From: Agrobacterium cavarae
Lineage (GTDB): Bacteria > Pseudomonadota > Alphaproteobacteria > Rhizobiales > Rhizobiaceae
Length of the DNA: 64,000 bases
Direction: 5' to 3'
Assembly (NCBI RefSeq): GCF_004310285.1
Contig: NZ_SISF01000027.1
Coordinates: 124,001 to 188,000, forward strand
The notes under the pieces are model-generated. The model had not been told where the DNA came from. It made no database searches and saw only the letters and a program-made list of their open reading frames with translations. Shown piece by piece: positions 12,249 through 22,155 of the stretch; position 1 is the stretch's first letter, and the number at the start of each line of letters is the position of its first letter. The translations under genes and the position numbers were made by a program.

Positions 12249-12380
12249 TTGCATCTCCTCCCCGCATTCTGATTGAATCCCATCAAAATCCAACTTTGTA
12301 AACTGCATATCTGCCGCTAAGTCTTTGCGCCAAGGAGGGTCGCCACCACGTGAGCGACGCTAGGGAAGGACCAGACCATT

Positions 12381-13304
12381 ATGAGTATTACAGTCACCAC
12401 AGCACCGTGCTGCTGGGGCGTCGATGACGTGCGCAATCCGAACCTGCCACCATGGGAGTTGGTATTCGACGAGGTCAAAGCGGCCGGATATGGCGGCATG
12501 GAGCTCGGCCCCTATGGTTACGTACCTCTGGACATCGATCTGGTGTCTGAAGCCCTAACACGCCGGGGGCTCTACATCGTCGCCGGGACAATCTTCAATG
12601 ATCTTGTCGCACCCGACAACCGGCAAAACCTGTTGCGTCAGACGGACGAAATTTGCGCGCTGATCACGCGTTTGCCCAAGCCGCCGAAGGCAGCCGGCCA
12701 GAGATTTCCTGCACCTTATCTGACGGTAATGGATTGGGGACATGACGAACGCGATTATGCGGCGGGTCATTCCGACAGAGCCCCAAGACTCGATGATCGG
12801 GCATGGGCCGGCATGATGGATAATATCAGGGCGATATCCGATCTTGCCCGCGAGAAATACGGTGTGCGTGCCACGATCCATCCCCATGCGGGCGGCTATA
12901 TCGAATTCGAGGACGAGATCGCTCGTCTTGCAGACGACATCCCCCAGGAGGTTGCAGGCTTATGCCTCGACACCGGTCACACCTGGTATGCCGGCATGGA
13001 TCCTGTCGAAACGCTGCGCAAGTATGCCAACCGCCTCGACTACATTCACTTCAAGGACATCGACAAGGCCGTCTTCGAGCGGATCATGGGCGAACATATC
13101 CGCTTCTTCGAAGCTTGCGGGCAGGGCGTCATGTGCCCGATCGGCAATGGTTGCATCGATTATTCAGCGATCCGCACCCTGCTTGATGAGCTTGGCTATG
13201 AAGGCTTCATCACCGTTGAGCAGGAGCGCGATCCTCGAAACGCCGGGGGCAGCCTCGCAGATGTAAAACTCAGCCGCGACTATCTTAAGTCAGCCGGCTT
13301 CTAA
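12381..13304 (+). CDS. IolE-like sugar phosphate isomerase/epimerase (TIM barrel)
   Basis: Xylose-isomerase-like TIM-barrel enzyme of 307 residues (AP_endonuc_2 superfamily), related to inosose dehydratase IolE and rhizopine protein MocC. Metal-ligand strands can be followed: GGMELGPYG, ATIHPHAGGY, LCLDTGHTWYAG, DYIHFKDID and FITVEQERD. The N-terminal CCWGVDD resembles the family's start. It opens the operon controlled by the LacI-type gene; an AGGGAAGGA element lies about 11 nt upstream. Likely reactions are dehydration of a ketocyclitol or epimerisation of a keto sugar. True IolE activity is possible because no other clear IolE is present. Confidence 0.75.
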   Translation: MSITVTTAPCCWGVDDVRNPNLPPWELVFDEVKAAGYGGMELGPYGYVPLDIDLVSEALTRRGLYIVAGTIFNDLVAPDNRQNLLRQTDEICALITRLPKPPKAAGQRFPAPYLTVMDWGHDERDYAAGHSDRAPRLDDRAWAGMMDNIRAISDLAREKYGVRATIHPHAGGYIEFEDEIARLADDIPQEVAGLCLDTGHTWYAGMDPVETLRKYANRLDYIHFKDIDKAVFERIMGEHIRFFEACGQGVMCPIGNGCIDYSAIRTLLDELGYEGFITVEQERDPRNAGGSLADVKLSRDYLKSAGF

Positions 13305-13322
13305 TCTCCTGGAACAGATGTC

Positions 13323-14495
13323 ATGATTTACGGAACTCGTCAGACAAAACGACCTCTTCGCTGGGCCATGGTGGGCGGCGGTCGGGGTAGCCAGATCGGC
13401 TATATTCACCGCAGTGCTGCACTTCGCGATCGCTATTTTGATCTGGTCGCCGGTGCTTTCGACATTAATCCGGAGCGCGGTCGTGCGTTCGGGGTTGAAC
13501 TCGGGCTCGATGCGTCGCGGTGCTACGATGATTGGCGTATCCTCTTCGCGGAAGAGGCGAAGCGTCCGGACGGCATAGAAGTGGTGTCGATCGCGACGCC
13601 TAACAACACCCACTACGAGATCACGAAGGCTGCGCTTGAAAGCGGGTTGCATGTGGTGTGTGAAAAGCCACTGTGCTTCACGGTGGCCGAGGCCGAGGAG
13701 CTTCAGCGTCTTGCTGCAGAGCGTGGTCGTATTGTCGGTGTGACCTATGGTTATAGTGGCCATCAGGTCATCGAGCATGCCCGCGAACTCGTGGCGGCCG
13801 GCGAGTTGGGTGACATCCGTCTGGTCAATCTGCAATTCGCCCATGGTTTCCATAATGAGGCTGTCGAGCTTCAAAATCCGGCCACCCGCTGGCGTGTGGA
13901 CCCGAAATTCGCCGGTCCGAGCTATGTGCTCGGCGACATCGGCACGCATCCGCTTTATATCTCCGAGGTTATCCTGCCAGACCTGCACATCAAGCGGCTT
14001 CTGTGCGCCCGTCAGAGCTTCGTGAAAACCCGCGCGCCGCTTGAAGACAACGCCGTGACATTGATGGAGTACGACAATGGCGCATTCGGCACCGTCTGGT
14101 CGAGCGCCATCAATGCCGGCTCCATGCATGGACAGAAGGTGCGCGTCGTCGGGTCGAAAGCCTCGATCGAATGGTGGGACGAGCAGCCGAACCAGCTTCG
14201 TTTCGAAGTTCAAGGCGAGCCAGTTCGCATCTTGGAACGCGGCATGGGTTATCTGCACGCGAAGGCCCTAGCTGACGATCGTATCGGTGCCGGTCATCCC
14301 GAAGGCCTCTTCGAGGCCTGGGCAAACCTTTACGACCGCTTTGCGACCGCCATGGAAGCGCGCAACGACAACGATGCAGAACGCCTCGCCGGCATTCGTT
14401 ATCCTGGAATCGATGCCGGAGTGGAAGGCGTTCGCTGGGTAGAAAACTGCGTCCGTTCCGCGGACCTCGGCGGGGTCTGGGTAGACTATCAGTAA
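13323..14495 (+). CDS. Gfo/Idh/MocA-family NAD(P)-dependent dehydrogenase
   Basis: Cytoplasmic oxidoreductase of 390 residues. The Rossmann start is RWAMVGGGRGSQIGYIH; the family motif appears as HVVCEKPLC (Lys in EKP is the usual catalytic/cofactor residue), and the substrate-domain motif as GDIGTHPLY with the conserved His. The family oxidises hydroxyls of inositols, their amino or methyl derivatives and pyranoses. It lies 18 bp after the IolE-like gene. Sequence layout suits scyllo-/myo-inositol or rhizopine-type dehydrogenases, but it is not recognisably IolG itself, so the substrate is left open. Confidence 0.82.
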   Translation: MIYGTRQTKRPLRWAMVGGGRGSQIGYIHRSAALRDRYFDLVAGAFDINPERGRAFGVELGLDASRCYDDWRILFAEEAKRPDGIEVVSIATPNNTHYEITKAALESGLHVVCEKPLCFTVAEAEELQRLAAERGRIVGVTYGYSGHQVIEHARELVAAGELGDIRLVNLQFAHGFHNEAVELQNPATRWRVDPKFAGPSYVLGDIGTHPLYISEVILPDLHIKRLLCARQSFVKTRAPLEDNAVTLMEYDNGAFGTVWSSAINAGSMHGQKVRVVGSKASIEWWDEQPNQLRFEVQGEPVRILERGMGYLHAKALADDRIGAGHPEGLFEAWANLYDRFATAMEARNDNDAERLAGIRYPGIDAGVEGVRWVENCVRSADLGGVWVDYQ

Positions 14496-14502
14496 TTGGG
14501 TA

Positions 14503-14525
14503 GAGGGTACGGTGGTCGTACCCTC
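14503..14525 (+). promoter_or_regulatory. intercistronic hairpin upstream of SBP gene
   Basis: Perfect 9-bp stem (GAGGGTACG / CGTACCCTC) with a 5-nt loop, between the dehydrogenase stop and the SBP start. No U-tract follows, so it is more likely an mRNA processing or stability element than an intrinsic terminator. Confidence 0.55.
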
Positions 14526-14561
14526 CCTCAAGTGGAGCTCTTAATTAGGGAGGAGAGCAGC

Positions 14562-15506
14562 ATGAAATCCAAATTGGTTATGACAGCCCTTTTGGCTGGT
14601 CTGATGGCCGGAACGGCCCACGCTGAGAATATCGGCGTATCCATGGCCTTGTTCGACGACAACTTTCTGACCGTCTTGCGTAACGGTATGATCGATTATT
14701 CCAAGGAACTGAAAGGTGTGAACCTTCAGATCGAAGACGCGCAGAACGACGTCGGCAAGCAACTCAACCAGATCCAGAACTTCGTGGCCTCGGGTGTCGA
14801 CGCGATCATCGTCAACCCGGTCGACACAGATGCGACTGCCGCCATGACGCAGGCTGCCGCTGCTGCAGGTATTCCGCTGGTCTATGTCAACCGCGAACCT
14901 GCAAATGTGGATCAGCTTCCAGAGAAGCAGGCATTCGTTGCTTCCAAGGAAATCGACGCCGGCACCCTTGAAACAAAGGAAGCGTGCCGACTGCTAAAAG
15001 CCGCTGGCAAAAAGGAAGCAAAAGTCGTTGTTCTCATGGGCGAACTGTCCAACCAGGCCTCACGTATGCGCACACAGGCCATCAAGGACGTGATTGCAAC
15101 ACCGGACTGCAACTTCATGTCTATTGCTGAAGAGCAGGTTGGCAACTGGTCGCGCACGCAGGGTTCTGATCTTGTTACCAACTGGCTGTCGGCTGGTGTG
15201 AAGTTTGATGCGGTTCTCGCCAACAACGACGAGATGGCCATCGGCGCTATTCAGGCGCTCAAGGCAGCGAACGTCCCGATGGATCAGGTTGTTGTCGGAG
15301 GTATCGACGCCACGCAGGATGCCTTGGCGGCTATGGCCGCTGGGGACCTGGACGTAACCGTCTTCCAGAATGCTGCTGGTCAAGGCAAAGGCGCTGTCGA
15401 TGCCGCTCTGAAGCTGGCGAAGGGCGAAAGCGTCGAAAAAAAGGTCTACGTGCCATTCGAGCTTGTGACGCCAGCCAACCTCAAGAACTACCAGAAGAAG
15501 AACTGA
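14562..15506 (+). CDS. sugar/cyclitol ABC transporter, periplasmic binding protein 1
   Basis: Periplasmic SBP of 314 residues (Peripla_BP_4). The ATG at 14562 follows AGGGAGGAGAG; a longer frame from 14496 runs through the upstream hairpin and is rejected. Signal peptide: [21 protein letters not shown], cleaved near residue 21. Hinge and ligand-region motifs are [62 protein letters not shown] and [14 protein letters not shown]. It precedes the ATPase and permease in the order expected for a CUT2 (Rbs/Ibp-type) importer. It is a paralogue of the SBPs at 7978 and 18163. Confidence 0.9.
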   Translation: MKSKLVMTALLAGLMAGTAHAENIGVSMALFDDNFLTVLRNGMIDYSKELKGVNLQIEDAQNDVGKQLNQIQNFVASGVDAIIVNPVDTDATAAMTQAAAAAGIPLVYVNREPANVDQLPEKQAFVASKEIDAGTLETKEACRLLKAAGKKEAKVVVLMGELSNQASRMRTQAIKDVIATPDCNFMSIAEEQVGNWSRTQGSDLVTNWLSAGVKFDAVLANNDEMAIGAIQALKAANVPMDQVVVGGIDATQDALAAMAAGDLDVTVFQNAAGQGKGAVDAALKLAKGESVEKKVYVPFELVTPANLKNYQKKN

Positions 15507-15515
15507 GCATGACGC

Positions 15516-15545
15516 CCCGCAAAGGCGCTTTGGCGCCTTTGCGGG
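15516..15545 (+). promoter_or_regulatory. strong intercistronic hairpin after SBP gene
   Basis: Perfect 13-bp stem (CCCGCAAAGGCGC / GCGCCTTTGCGGG) with a TTTG loop, starting 10 nt after the SBP stop. No U-run follows. Such a structure protects the upstream SBP message from 3' decay and reduces read-through, giving more SBP than ATPase. It contains the codons of a spurious ATG start at 15509. Confidence 0.65.
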
Positions 15546-15565
15546 CATTGCGATGGAGAATTTCA

Positions 15566-17104
15566 ATGGTGAGCCAAACCACTGCGGCAGCAATCAAGGA
15601 TGTGCTGGACAAGACGGAGACCGATGGGCTTCTCGCGCTTGAGGGAATCCGGAAGGAGTTTCCCGGCGTCCTCGCGCTCGACAACGTCCAGCTCCGCATC
15701 CGCCAGGGAAGCGTTCACGCGCTCATGGGCGAGAATGGTGCCGGTAAATCCACTCTGATGAAGATCATCGCCGGCGTCTATCAGCCGGATGCGGGCGAAA
15801 TCCGCTTGCGGGGCGAACCCGTAACACTCAAGTCGCCGCTGGATGCCCTAGAGCAAGGCATCGCCATGATCCATCAGGAACTCCAGTTGATGAACTGGAT
15901 GACGATTGCTGAAAACATCTGGATTCGGCGTGAGCCGCGCAATCGCTTGGGGTTGATCGACCACGGCAAGATGGCGGAGATGACCCGAGAACTGTTCGCG
16001 CGCCTGAACCTCTCGCTTGATCCCAACACCCAGGTATCCGAACTCACCGTCGCCCAGAAACAGATGGTCGAGATTGCGCGCGCTGTCAGCTATGAATCGC
16101 GCATCTTGATCATGGATGAGCCGACGTCTGCCCTGACCGAGCGTGAGGTTGAGCATCTCTTCGCCATCATTCGCGACCTGAAAGCTCGCGACATCGGAAT
16201 CATCTACATCACGCATAAGATGAACGAACTCTTCGAGATTGCCGACGAGTTCACCGTCTTCCGCGACGGCAAATATATCGGCACCCACGCATCCAATGAT
16301 GTCACGCGTGACGACATCATTCGCATGATGGTCGGGCGTGAAATCAGCAATATGTTCCCGAAGATCGACTGCCCGATCGGCGACGTTATTCTGGAGGTCA
16401 GGAACCTTACGATTCCTGGCGTTTTCCATGACATATCGTTCTCCTTGCGGCGCGGCGAGATATTGGGTCTGGCAGGCCTCGTCGGTTCAAAACGCTCAAA
16501 TGTTGCCGAGGCTCTCTTTGGCGTGCATCCGGCTCAAAGCGGGGAGATATTGATCGATAACAATCCTGTTACGATCAATAGCCCAAATGAGGCGATGGCG
16601 TATGGCATGGCCTTTCTCACCGAAGACCGCAAAGAGACAGGGTGCTTTCTCACCCTCGATTGCCTGGAAAACATCCAGTCGGCTCTCATCACGCGATCGC
16701 ATGTGAAGGTGGGCTTCGTCGATCAGAAGACGGTAACTAAGTTGGCAGAGGAGATGGCCGTCAAGCTTAGGGTCAAGACGCCCAACCTTCATGAGATCGT
16801 TGAAAATCTTTCCGGCGGCAACCAGCAGAAGCTTCTCATCGCCCGCTGGCTGCTGACAAAGCCGCGCATTCTAATTCTCGATGAGCCGACACGCGGTATC
16901 GACGTCGGTGCCAAGTCGGAAATCCACCGGCTGATCACGGGGCTCGCCGCCGAAGGTGTCGCAGTCCTGATGATCTCGTCTGAGCTTCCGGAGGTCCTCG
17001 GGATGAGTGACAGGATCATGGTCATGCATGAGGGGCGCGTCTCCGGTTTCCTAGATCGCGCCGATGCCGACCAGATCAAGATTATGAATCTCGCGGCGCG
17101 CTGA
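15566..17104 (+). CDS. sugar/cyclitol ABC transporter, two-domain ATP-binding protein (CUT2)
   Basis: RbsA/MglA-type ATPase with two fused ABC domains, 512 residues. First domain: Walker [10 protein letters not shown], signature region LTVAQKQM, Walker [12 protein letters not shown]. Second domain: degenerate P-loop [16 protein letters not shown], signature LSGGNQQK, Walker [13 protein letters not shown]. The second P-loop lacks the canonical GKS/T, as in many CUT2 ATPases. I start at the ATG at 15566 preceded by ATGGAGAA; the ATG at 15509 lies before the hairpin and has no RBS of its own. It powers the importer formed with the permease 26 bp downstream. Confidence 0.9.
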   Translation: MVSQTTAAAIKDVLDKTETDGLLALEGIRKEFPGVLALDNVQLRIRQGSVHALMGENGAGKSTLMKIIAGVYQPDAGEIRLRGEPVTLKSPLDALEQGIAMIHQELQLMNWMTIAENIWIRREPRNRLGLIDHGKMAEMTRELFARLNLSLDPNTQVSELTVAQKQMVEIARAVSYESRILIMDEPTSALTEREVEHLFAIIRDLKARDIGIIYITHKMNELFEIADEFTVFRDGKYIGTHASNDVTRDDIIRMMVGREISNMFPKIDCPIGDVILEVRNLTIPGVFHDISFSLRRGEILGLAGLVGSKRSNVAEALFGVHPAQSGEILIDNNPVTINSPNEAMAYGMAFLTEDRKETGCFLTLDCLENIQSALITRSHVKVGFVDQKTVTKLAEEMAVKLRVKTPNLHEIVENLSGGNQQKLLIARWLLTKPRILILDEPTRGIDVGAKSEIHRLITGLAAEGVAVLMISSELPEVLGMSDRIMVMHEGRVSGFLDRADADQIKIMNLAAR

Positions 17105-17130
17105 AGCGGCGCCGAAGAGGAGGAGAACAC

Positions 17131-18150
17131 ATGAACACGATTTCGCAACAGGCTCCGGCCACGCTGTCGACGAAACGGAAGTTGCCGTCGGAGCTCAATA
17201 TCCTGCTTGTTCTTATTGGCATTTCGCTGACCTTCGAGCTTCTGGGCTGGATACTGCAGGGGCAGTCCTTTCTGCTCAATCCGCAGCGCCTATCGATCAT
17301 GATCCTGCAGGTTTCGGTGATCGGCATCATCGCGATCGGCGTTACGCAGGTCATTATCTCTGGCGGTATCGACCTCAGCTCGGGATCGATCGTCGGTGCA
17401 ACGGCCATGATCGCGATGAGCTTTGCGCAAATCGGCACCTTCGACCGGGCCCTTTATCCGGGCTTGACGGATCTCCCGGTCGTCGTTCCCGTAGCCATCG
17501 GCTTGATCGTCGGCGCCATTTGTGGCGGTATCAACGGAGCCCTGATTTCCTACACCCGTATTCCGCCCTTCATCGCTACGCTCGGTATGATGGTGACGGC
17601 CCGCGGCTTTGCGAAATGGTACACGAAGGGCCAGCCGATCAGCTTCCCGACCGACAGCTTTGCCGCTCTCGGCAAGGGCATGACACCGGTTCTGATCTTC
17701 CTGGCCGTCGCCGTCGTGATGCATGTCGTGCTGCGATATACCCGTTATGGAAAGTTCACCTACGCGATCGGTGCCAATGCCCAGGCGGCCCGCGTCACCG
17801 GGATCGATGTCGAGCGTCACACCGTAAAGATCTATGCCATTGCCGGACTGTTGTCCGCGCTGGCGGGGATCGTGGTTGCCGCACGTGGCCTGACGGCCCA
17901 GGCAGGCATGGGCCAGATGTACGAACTGGACGCCATCGCCATGGCTGTGATCGGCGGCGTGTCGCTCTCGGGTGGGCGTGGCTCGGTGCTTGGCACCTGC
18001 ATCGGCATGGTGATCTTCGGCGTGATCATTTCTGGCTTCACCTTTCTGCGGCTCGATGCCTACTACCAGGAAATGCTCAAGGGCCTGATCATCGTGGCCG
18101 CTGTCGTCGCGGACGTTTACCGCCAAAAGAAGCGCGTCAAGAAGGCTTGA
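17131..18150 (+). CDS. sugar/cyclitol ABC transporter, permease (RbsC-like)
   Basis: Membrane permease of 339 residues (BPD_transp_2) with about eight to ten hydrophobic segments. Family hallmarks are QVIISGGIDLSSGSIVG, ARGFAKWYTKG, the AARVTGIDVERHTVKIYAIAG loop contacting the ATPase (quoted in part) and AIAMAVIGGVSLSGGRGS near the C-terminus. GGAGGAGAA lies before the start. It sits between the ATPase and the second SBP and would pass ligands delivered by either SBP. Confidence 0.92.
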   Translation: MNTISQQAPATLSTKRKLPSELNILLVLIGISLTFELLGWILQGQSFLLNPQRLSIMILQVSVIGIIAIGVTQVIISGGIDLSSGSIVGATAMIAMSFAQIGTFDRALYPGLTDLPVVVPVAIGLIVGAICGGINGALISYTRIPPFIATLGMMVTARGFAKWYTKGQPISFPTDSFAALGKGMTPVLIFLAVAVVMHVVLRYTRYGKFTYAIGANAQAARVTGIDVERHTVKIYAIAGLLSALAGIVVAARGLTAQAGMGQMYELDAIAMAVIGGVSLSGGRGSVLGTCIGMVIFGVIISGFTFLRLDAYYQEMLKGLIIVAAVVADVYRQKKRVKKA

Positions 18151-18162
18151 GGAGGAACCCAG

Positions 18163-19083
18163 ATGAAGAAACTACTGCTTGCCACAGTCTTTAGCCTGCT
18201 TGCCGTCCCGGCATTCGCCCAATCGCGCATCGCCGTGACCATGACATCCTTCGACAATCCCTTTCTCACCATCTTGCTGAATGGCATGCGAGAGGATGCG
18301 AAGAAGAAAAACATCGATCTGATTGCCGAGGATGCCCAGCTCGACCCAGCAAAGCAGCTCAATCAGGTGCAGAATTTCGTCGCCAACGGCGTCGATGCCA
18401 TCATCGTCAATCCTGTTGACGGGGACTCCACCGCGGCTATCACCCGCGCTGCGGCAGATGCCAACATTCCGTTGATCTATGTGAACCACCCGCCTGCCGA
18501 ACTCGACACCGGAATGCCTGAAAAGACAGCCTTCGTCGGATCGAACGAGCTTGATTCCGGTACGATGGAAGCCGAAGCGGTTTGCAAGCTGCTCGCCGGC
18601 AAGGGCAAGGTCGTGGTGCTGATGGGACCACTGGAGAACCATGCGGCCCTGGTGCGCACGAAGGACGTCGAGACCGTTTTCTCCCGTCCCGACTGCAAGA
18701 TCGATATTGTCGAAAAGCAGACAGCTAACTGGAACAGAACACAGGCACAGGATCTGGTCTCTTCCTGGATGACGGCCGGCATCACCTTTGATGCGGTGGT
18801 TGCCAATAATGACGAGATGGCCATCGGCGCGATCCAGGCTCTCAAGGCAGCGGGTACCAACATGAAGGATGTGGTGGTCGCCGGGATCGACGCGACCCCT
18901 GACGGACTTGCTGCCATGAAGGCGGGCGATCTGGACGTTACCGTGTTCCAGAACGCAACGCGACAGGGCGAAGTCGCAGTGCAGGCGGCGCTCGACCTTT
19001 CCGCTGGCAAGCCTGTCGATAAAACGCTCTGGGTTCCTTTCGAACTCGTAACCCCTCAGAACATGGCCGCTTACGCAAAGTAA
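18163..19083 (+). CDS. sugar/cyclitol ABC transporter, periplasmic binding protein 2
   Basis: Periplasmic SBP of 306 residues, 12 bp after the permease, with TTGAGGAGGAAC upstream. Signal peptide MKKLLLATVFSLLAVPAFA is cleaved near 19. Motifs parallel SBP 1: [85 protein letters not shown]. Two SBPs in one operon with a single ATPase and permease suggest two related ligands (for example two inositol isomers) or two affinities. Gene duplication is evident from the shared sequence blocks. Confidence 0.9.
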   Translation: MKKLLLATVFSLLAVPAFAQSRIAVTMTSFDNPFLTILLNGMREDAKKKNIDLIAEDAQLDPAKQLNQVQNFVANGVDAIIVNPVDGDSTAAITRAAADANIPLIYVNHPPAELDTGMPEKTAFVGSNELDSGTMEAEAVCKLLAGKGKVVVLMGPLENHAALVRTKDVETVFSRPDCKIDIVEKQTANWNRTQAQDLVSSWMTAGITFDAVVANNDEMAIGAIQALKAAGTNMKDVVVAGIDATPDGLAAMKAGDLDVTVFQNATRQGEVAVQAALDLSAGKPVDKTLWVPFELVTPQNMAAYAK

Positions 19084-19092
19084 ACGGCCTCT

Positions 19093-19124
19093 GGTTGCGG
19101 GCCATCCCTCCCTGGCCCGCAACC
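19093..19124 (+). promoter_or_regulatory. strong intercistronic hairpin after second SBP gene
   Basis: Perfect 12-bp stem (GGTTGCGGGCCA / TGGCCCGCAACC) with an 8-nt loop, beginning 10 nt after the SBP stop and lacking a U-tract. Same placement as the hairpin after SBP 1, at a different sequence. Confidence 0.65.
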
Positions 19125-19178
19125 CCAAACCACGCGCCATTCAGCGCAAGCTCAACACATAATCGCCCGGAGGCAGAA

Positions 19179-20081
19179 ATGCGTATCGCGATAGACCCGT
19201 TCATGCACCGTCACCTGAGCCTTGAGGAGCTGCCGCGCAAGGTGCGCGAGCTTGGCTATGATTGGATCGAGATGAGCCCGCGCGCCGATTTTCTCGAATG
19301 GTTCAAGGCGCCGCGGGTCTTCCCGCAGCGCATGAAGGAGTTCAAGAAGGCGCTCGCCGCGGAGAACGTCAAGATCGCTTCGCTTCTGCCAATGTATCGT
19401 TGGGCCTCGAATGACGAGACGGAGCGCAAGGCAGCGGTCAAGCACTGGAAGCGTGCCATCGAAATTGCTGTCGAAATGGAAATCGACACGATGAATTCCG
19501 AGTTCGGCCGTGGCCCGCATCCCGACAAGGGAAGCTGCTACTGCTGCCACACGGGATCGATGATCGAAGCCTGCGAGGATGCCTGGTGGCGCTCGATGGA
19601 GGAACTGGTCCCGGTCTTCGAGCGCGAGAACATCCAGCTCAATATCGAGCCACATCCTGAGGATTGGTGCGAGACATTGCAGCCGGCCCTCGACATCATC
19701 CGCACGGTCAATTCGAAAAACGTGAAGTTCCTCTATTGCGCACCGCACACGTTCTACTTTGGCGATGACACCAAGGCGATGCTGCGCGAGGCAAAAGATG
19801 TTCTCGCTCACGCCCATGTTGGCGATACGTTCAATCACAAGGCTAGCTCCGGCCTGCGCTACATTCTCAACCCGCCCGGCACACAAGCGCGCGTGCATCA
19901 GCACCTCAACATCGGGCAGGGCGAGGTTCCATGGGACGACTTCTTCGGCACGCTGGCGGAGATCGGTTTCGATGGCATCATGACCGCTTGCGTTTTCGCC
20001 TGGGAGGACAAGGCCGATCGCTCGGGCAAGTTCATGCTCTCGGAGATGAACCGCTACATCGACAAGTATTGGCCAAAATAG
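19179..20081 (+). CDS. sugar phosphate isomerase/epimerase, TIM barrel (second)
   Basis: Xylose-isomerase-like TIM-barrel protein of 300 residues, distinct from the one at 12381. The ATG at 19179 follows CCGGAGG; the in-frame ATG at 19095 lies inside the hairpin and is rejected. Segments at expected barrel strands are GYDWIEMSPRADF, NSEFGRG, LNIEPHPEDW, AHAHVGDTF and DGIMTACVFAWE. A cysteine-rich stretch CYCCHTG occurs near residue 120. Family members act as isomerases, epimerases or dehydratases on keto sugars. Between transporter and iolC-D-B it probably completes conversion of the imported cyclitol to the iolD substrate. It might supply the IolE step instead of the first TIM-barrel gene. 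Confidence 0.75.
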   Translation: MRIAIDPFMHRHLSLEELPRKVRELGYDWIEMSPRADFLEWFKAPRVFPQRMKEFKKALAAENVKIASLLPMYRWASNDETERKAAVKHWKRAIEIAVEMEIDTMNSEFGRGPHPDKGSCYCCHTGSMIEACEDAWWRSMEELVPVFERENIQLNIEPHPEDWCETLQPALDIIRTVNSKNVKFLYCAPHTFYFGDDTKAMLREAKDVLAHAHVGDTFNHKASSGLRYILNPPGTQARVHQHLNIGQGEVPWDDFFGTLAEIGFDGIMTACVFAWEDKADRSGKFMLSEMNRYIDKYWPK

Positions 20082-20211
20082 TGCCGGACGCGCTTCCAGT
20101 GCATCCCTGACGAAACCAATGCGAGACAGCCGGGCGGCGCGATACCGCGCCAGATGGCGAAGCTATGGGATGTGTGGCCCGCGACCGCCGCATGGCGTTA
20201 TGGAGAACCAA

Positions 20212-22140
20212 ATGAAAAAGTCTCTCGATCTCATCACAATCGGCCGCTCCTCGGTTGATCTTTATGGAGCCCAGGTTGGCGGTCGGCTTGAGGATATGGC
20301 GTCCTTCCAGAAATATATTGGTGGATCGCCGACGAATATTGCGGCGGGCGCTGCCCGTCTCGGTCTCAAATCCGCACTGATCACGCGCGTCGGCAACGAG
20401 CACATGGGGCGTTTCATTCGCGAGGAGCTTGAGCGCGAAGGCGTGGATACGAGAGGCGTGGTCACCGACCCTGAACGTCTGACGGCTTTGGTGTTGCTCG
20501 GCATTCGCGACAAGGACCGTTTTCCGCTGATCTTCTACCGTGAAAACTGTGCGGATATGGCCCTGTCGGAAGGTGACATCGATGAAGACTTGATTGCCGA
20601 CAGCCGTGCGGTGGTTGCGACAGGAACCCATCTAAGTCATCCCAGCACGGAAGCGGCCGTGCTGAAAGCGCTCGGCCTTGCTCGCATGCATGGTGCCCAA
20701 ACAGCGCTCGACATCGACTATCGACCCAATCTATGGGGTCTAGCCGGGCATGGAGAGGGCGAGAGCCGGTTCATCGAGAGTGCTGCGGTGACGGCCAAGC
20801 TGCAAAGCCACTTGCCGTTGTTCGACCTCATCGTCGGAACGGAAGAGGAGTTTCATATCGCGGGCGGTTCGACGAACACGATCGAAGCCCTGCGTGCCGT
20901 CCGCAAACGGACGCCCGCCATCCTGATCTGCAAGCGCGGTGCCGCAGGTGCCGTTGCAATAACCGGTGCCGTTCCGAACTCGCTTGATGACGCCATCAGC
21001 GGTCGCGGCTTCCCGATCGAGGTATTCAATGTTCTGGGCGCCGGCGACGGCTTCATGGCCGGCCTGCTCAAGGGCTGGCTCGATGGCGAGACGTGGACGA
21101 CCGCGCTCGAATACGCCAATGCCTGTGGCGCTTTCGCCGTCAGCCGCCATGGTTGTACGCCAGCCTATCCCTCGTTGGAGGAACTGACGTTCTTCCTCAA
21201 TCGCGGCGTGGTGGAAAAGGCGTTGCGCCATGACAAGGTTCTAGAACAGACGCATTGGTCAACCAACCGCCGGGGTGAATGGCCGGTGATGCGGGTATTC
21301 GCCTTCGATCACCGCATACAACTAGAAGCCATCGAAGGCGCGACGCCTGAACGCATAGGGGCGTTCAAAACGCTGTGCCTGAAGGCGGCGTTGAACGTGC
21401 AGGGTGGCAAGCCGGGCTACGGCATCCTCTGCGATAACCGTCTCGGTCGCGATGCCCTGCACGCAGCGTCCGGAACGGGTCTCTGGATCGGACGCCCGGT
21501 CGAGTGGCCCGCATCACGCCCATTGACGCTGGAACCGGAAATCGGCCCCGACTATGGTGGGCTGTCGGAATGGCCGCTCGAAAACGTGGTGAAGGTTCTT
21601 TGCTTCTGCCACCCCACCGACACCGCGGAGATGCGCGAAAAGCAGGAGACGGTCATCGGAAGGCTGTTCCACACAGCCCGGCGCAACAGGCTTGAGTTCT
21701 TGCTGGAAATCATTCCATCGAAGGTCGGTCCAGTGGATGACACGACCACAGCGGTGTTGATCCGCCGATTTTACGAGATCGGCATCTATCCCGACTGGTG
21801 GAAGCTGGAGCCGATGGCAACGCGTGAAGCGTGGAGCCAGACGTGCCAGGCGATCCAGGATCATGACCCGCATGTCCGCGGGATCGGGGTGTTGGGTCTT
21901 GATGCGCCGGAAGACTTGCTCGCGGAAAGCTTCCGCGTGGCTGCTGGATACGATCTCGTCAAAGGGTTTGCGGTTGGCCGGACGATCTTCGGCGAGGTGG
22001 CACGCCATTGGTTCGCCGGTAAAATCGACGACGGCGCAGCGGTGATGGATATGGAGAGGCGGTACCGACGTCTTTGCGAGATATGGGATGAAGCGCGGCA
22101 CTCGAGCGGAATTGCCCCAAGCAGAAGCCGCAGCGCCTGA
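20212..22140 (+). CDS. iolC: 5-dehydro-2-deoxygluconokinase fused to DUF2090 aldolase-like domain
   Basis: 642-residue fusion. The N-terminal about 330 residues form a PfkB/ribokinase-fold kinase: DLITIGRSSVDLYG, the GGSPTNIAAGAARLG nucleotide/substrate motif and the catalytic NVLGAGDGFMAGLL. The C-terminal about 300 residues (from WPVMRVFAFDHR) are DUF2090, a class-I-aldolase-like barrel with ILCDNRLGRDA and LEFLLEIIPSK. IolC phosphorylates 2-deoxy-5-keto-gluconate; DUF2090 may supply IolJ-like aldolase activity, cleaving the product to malonate semialdehyde and DHAP. The fusion is normal for rhizobia. The ATG at 20212, about 6 nt after TGGAG, is preferred over the in-frame ATG at 20119. Confidence 0.93.
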   Translation: MKKSLDLITIGRSSVDLYGAQVGGRLEDMASFQKYIGGSPTNIAAGAARLGLKSALITRVGNEHMGRFIREELEREGVDTRGVVTDPERLTALVLLGIRDKDRFPLIFYRENCADMALSEGDIDEDLIADSRAVVATGTHLSHPSTEAAVLKALGLARMHGAQTALDIDYRPNLWGLAGHGEGESRFIESAAVTAKLQSHLPLFDLIVGTEEEFHIAGGSTNTIEALRAVRKRTPAILICKRGAAGAVAITGAVPNSLDDAISGRGFPIEVFNVLGAGDGFMAGLLKGWLDGETWTTALEYANACGAFAVSRHGCTPAYPSLEELTFFLNRGVVEKALRHDKVLEQTHWSTNRRGEWPVMRVFAFDHRIQLEAIEGATPERIGAFKTLCLKAALNVQGGKPGYGILCDNRLGRDALHAASGTGLWIGRPVEWPASRPLTLEPEIGPDYGGLSEWPLENVVKVLCFCHPTDTAEMREKQETVIGRLFHTARRNRLEFLLEIIPSKVGPVDDTTTAVLIRRFYEIGIYPDWWKLEPMATREAWSQTCQAIQDHDPHVRGIGVLGLDAPEDLLAESFRVAAGYDLVKGFAVGRTIFGEVARHWFAGKIDDGAAVMDMERRYRRLCEIWDEARHSSGIAPSRSRSA

Positions 22141-22155
22141 GAGGAGACTACAAAC

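Noticed and set aside
15509..15565. Extended N-terminus of the two-domain ATPase
   Set aside because: The extra codons lie in a 13-bp hairpin and have no RBS; ATG 15566 has one.
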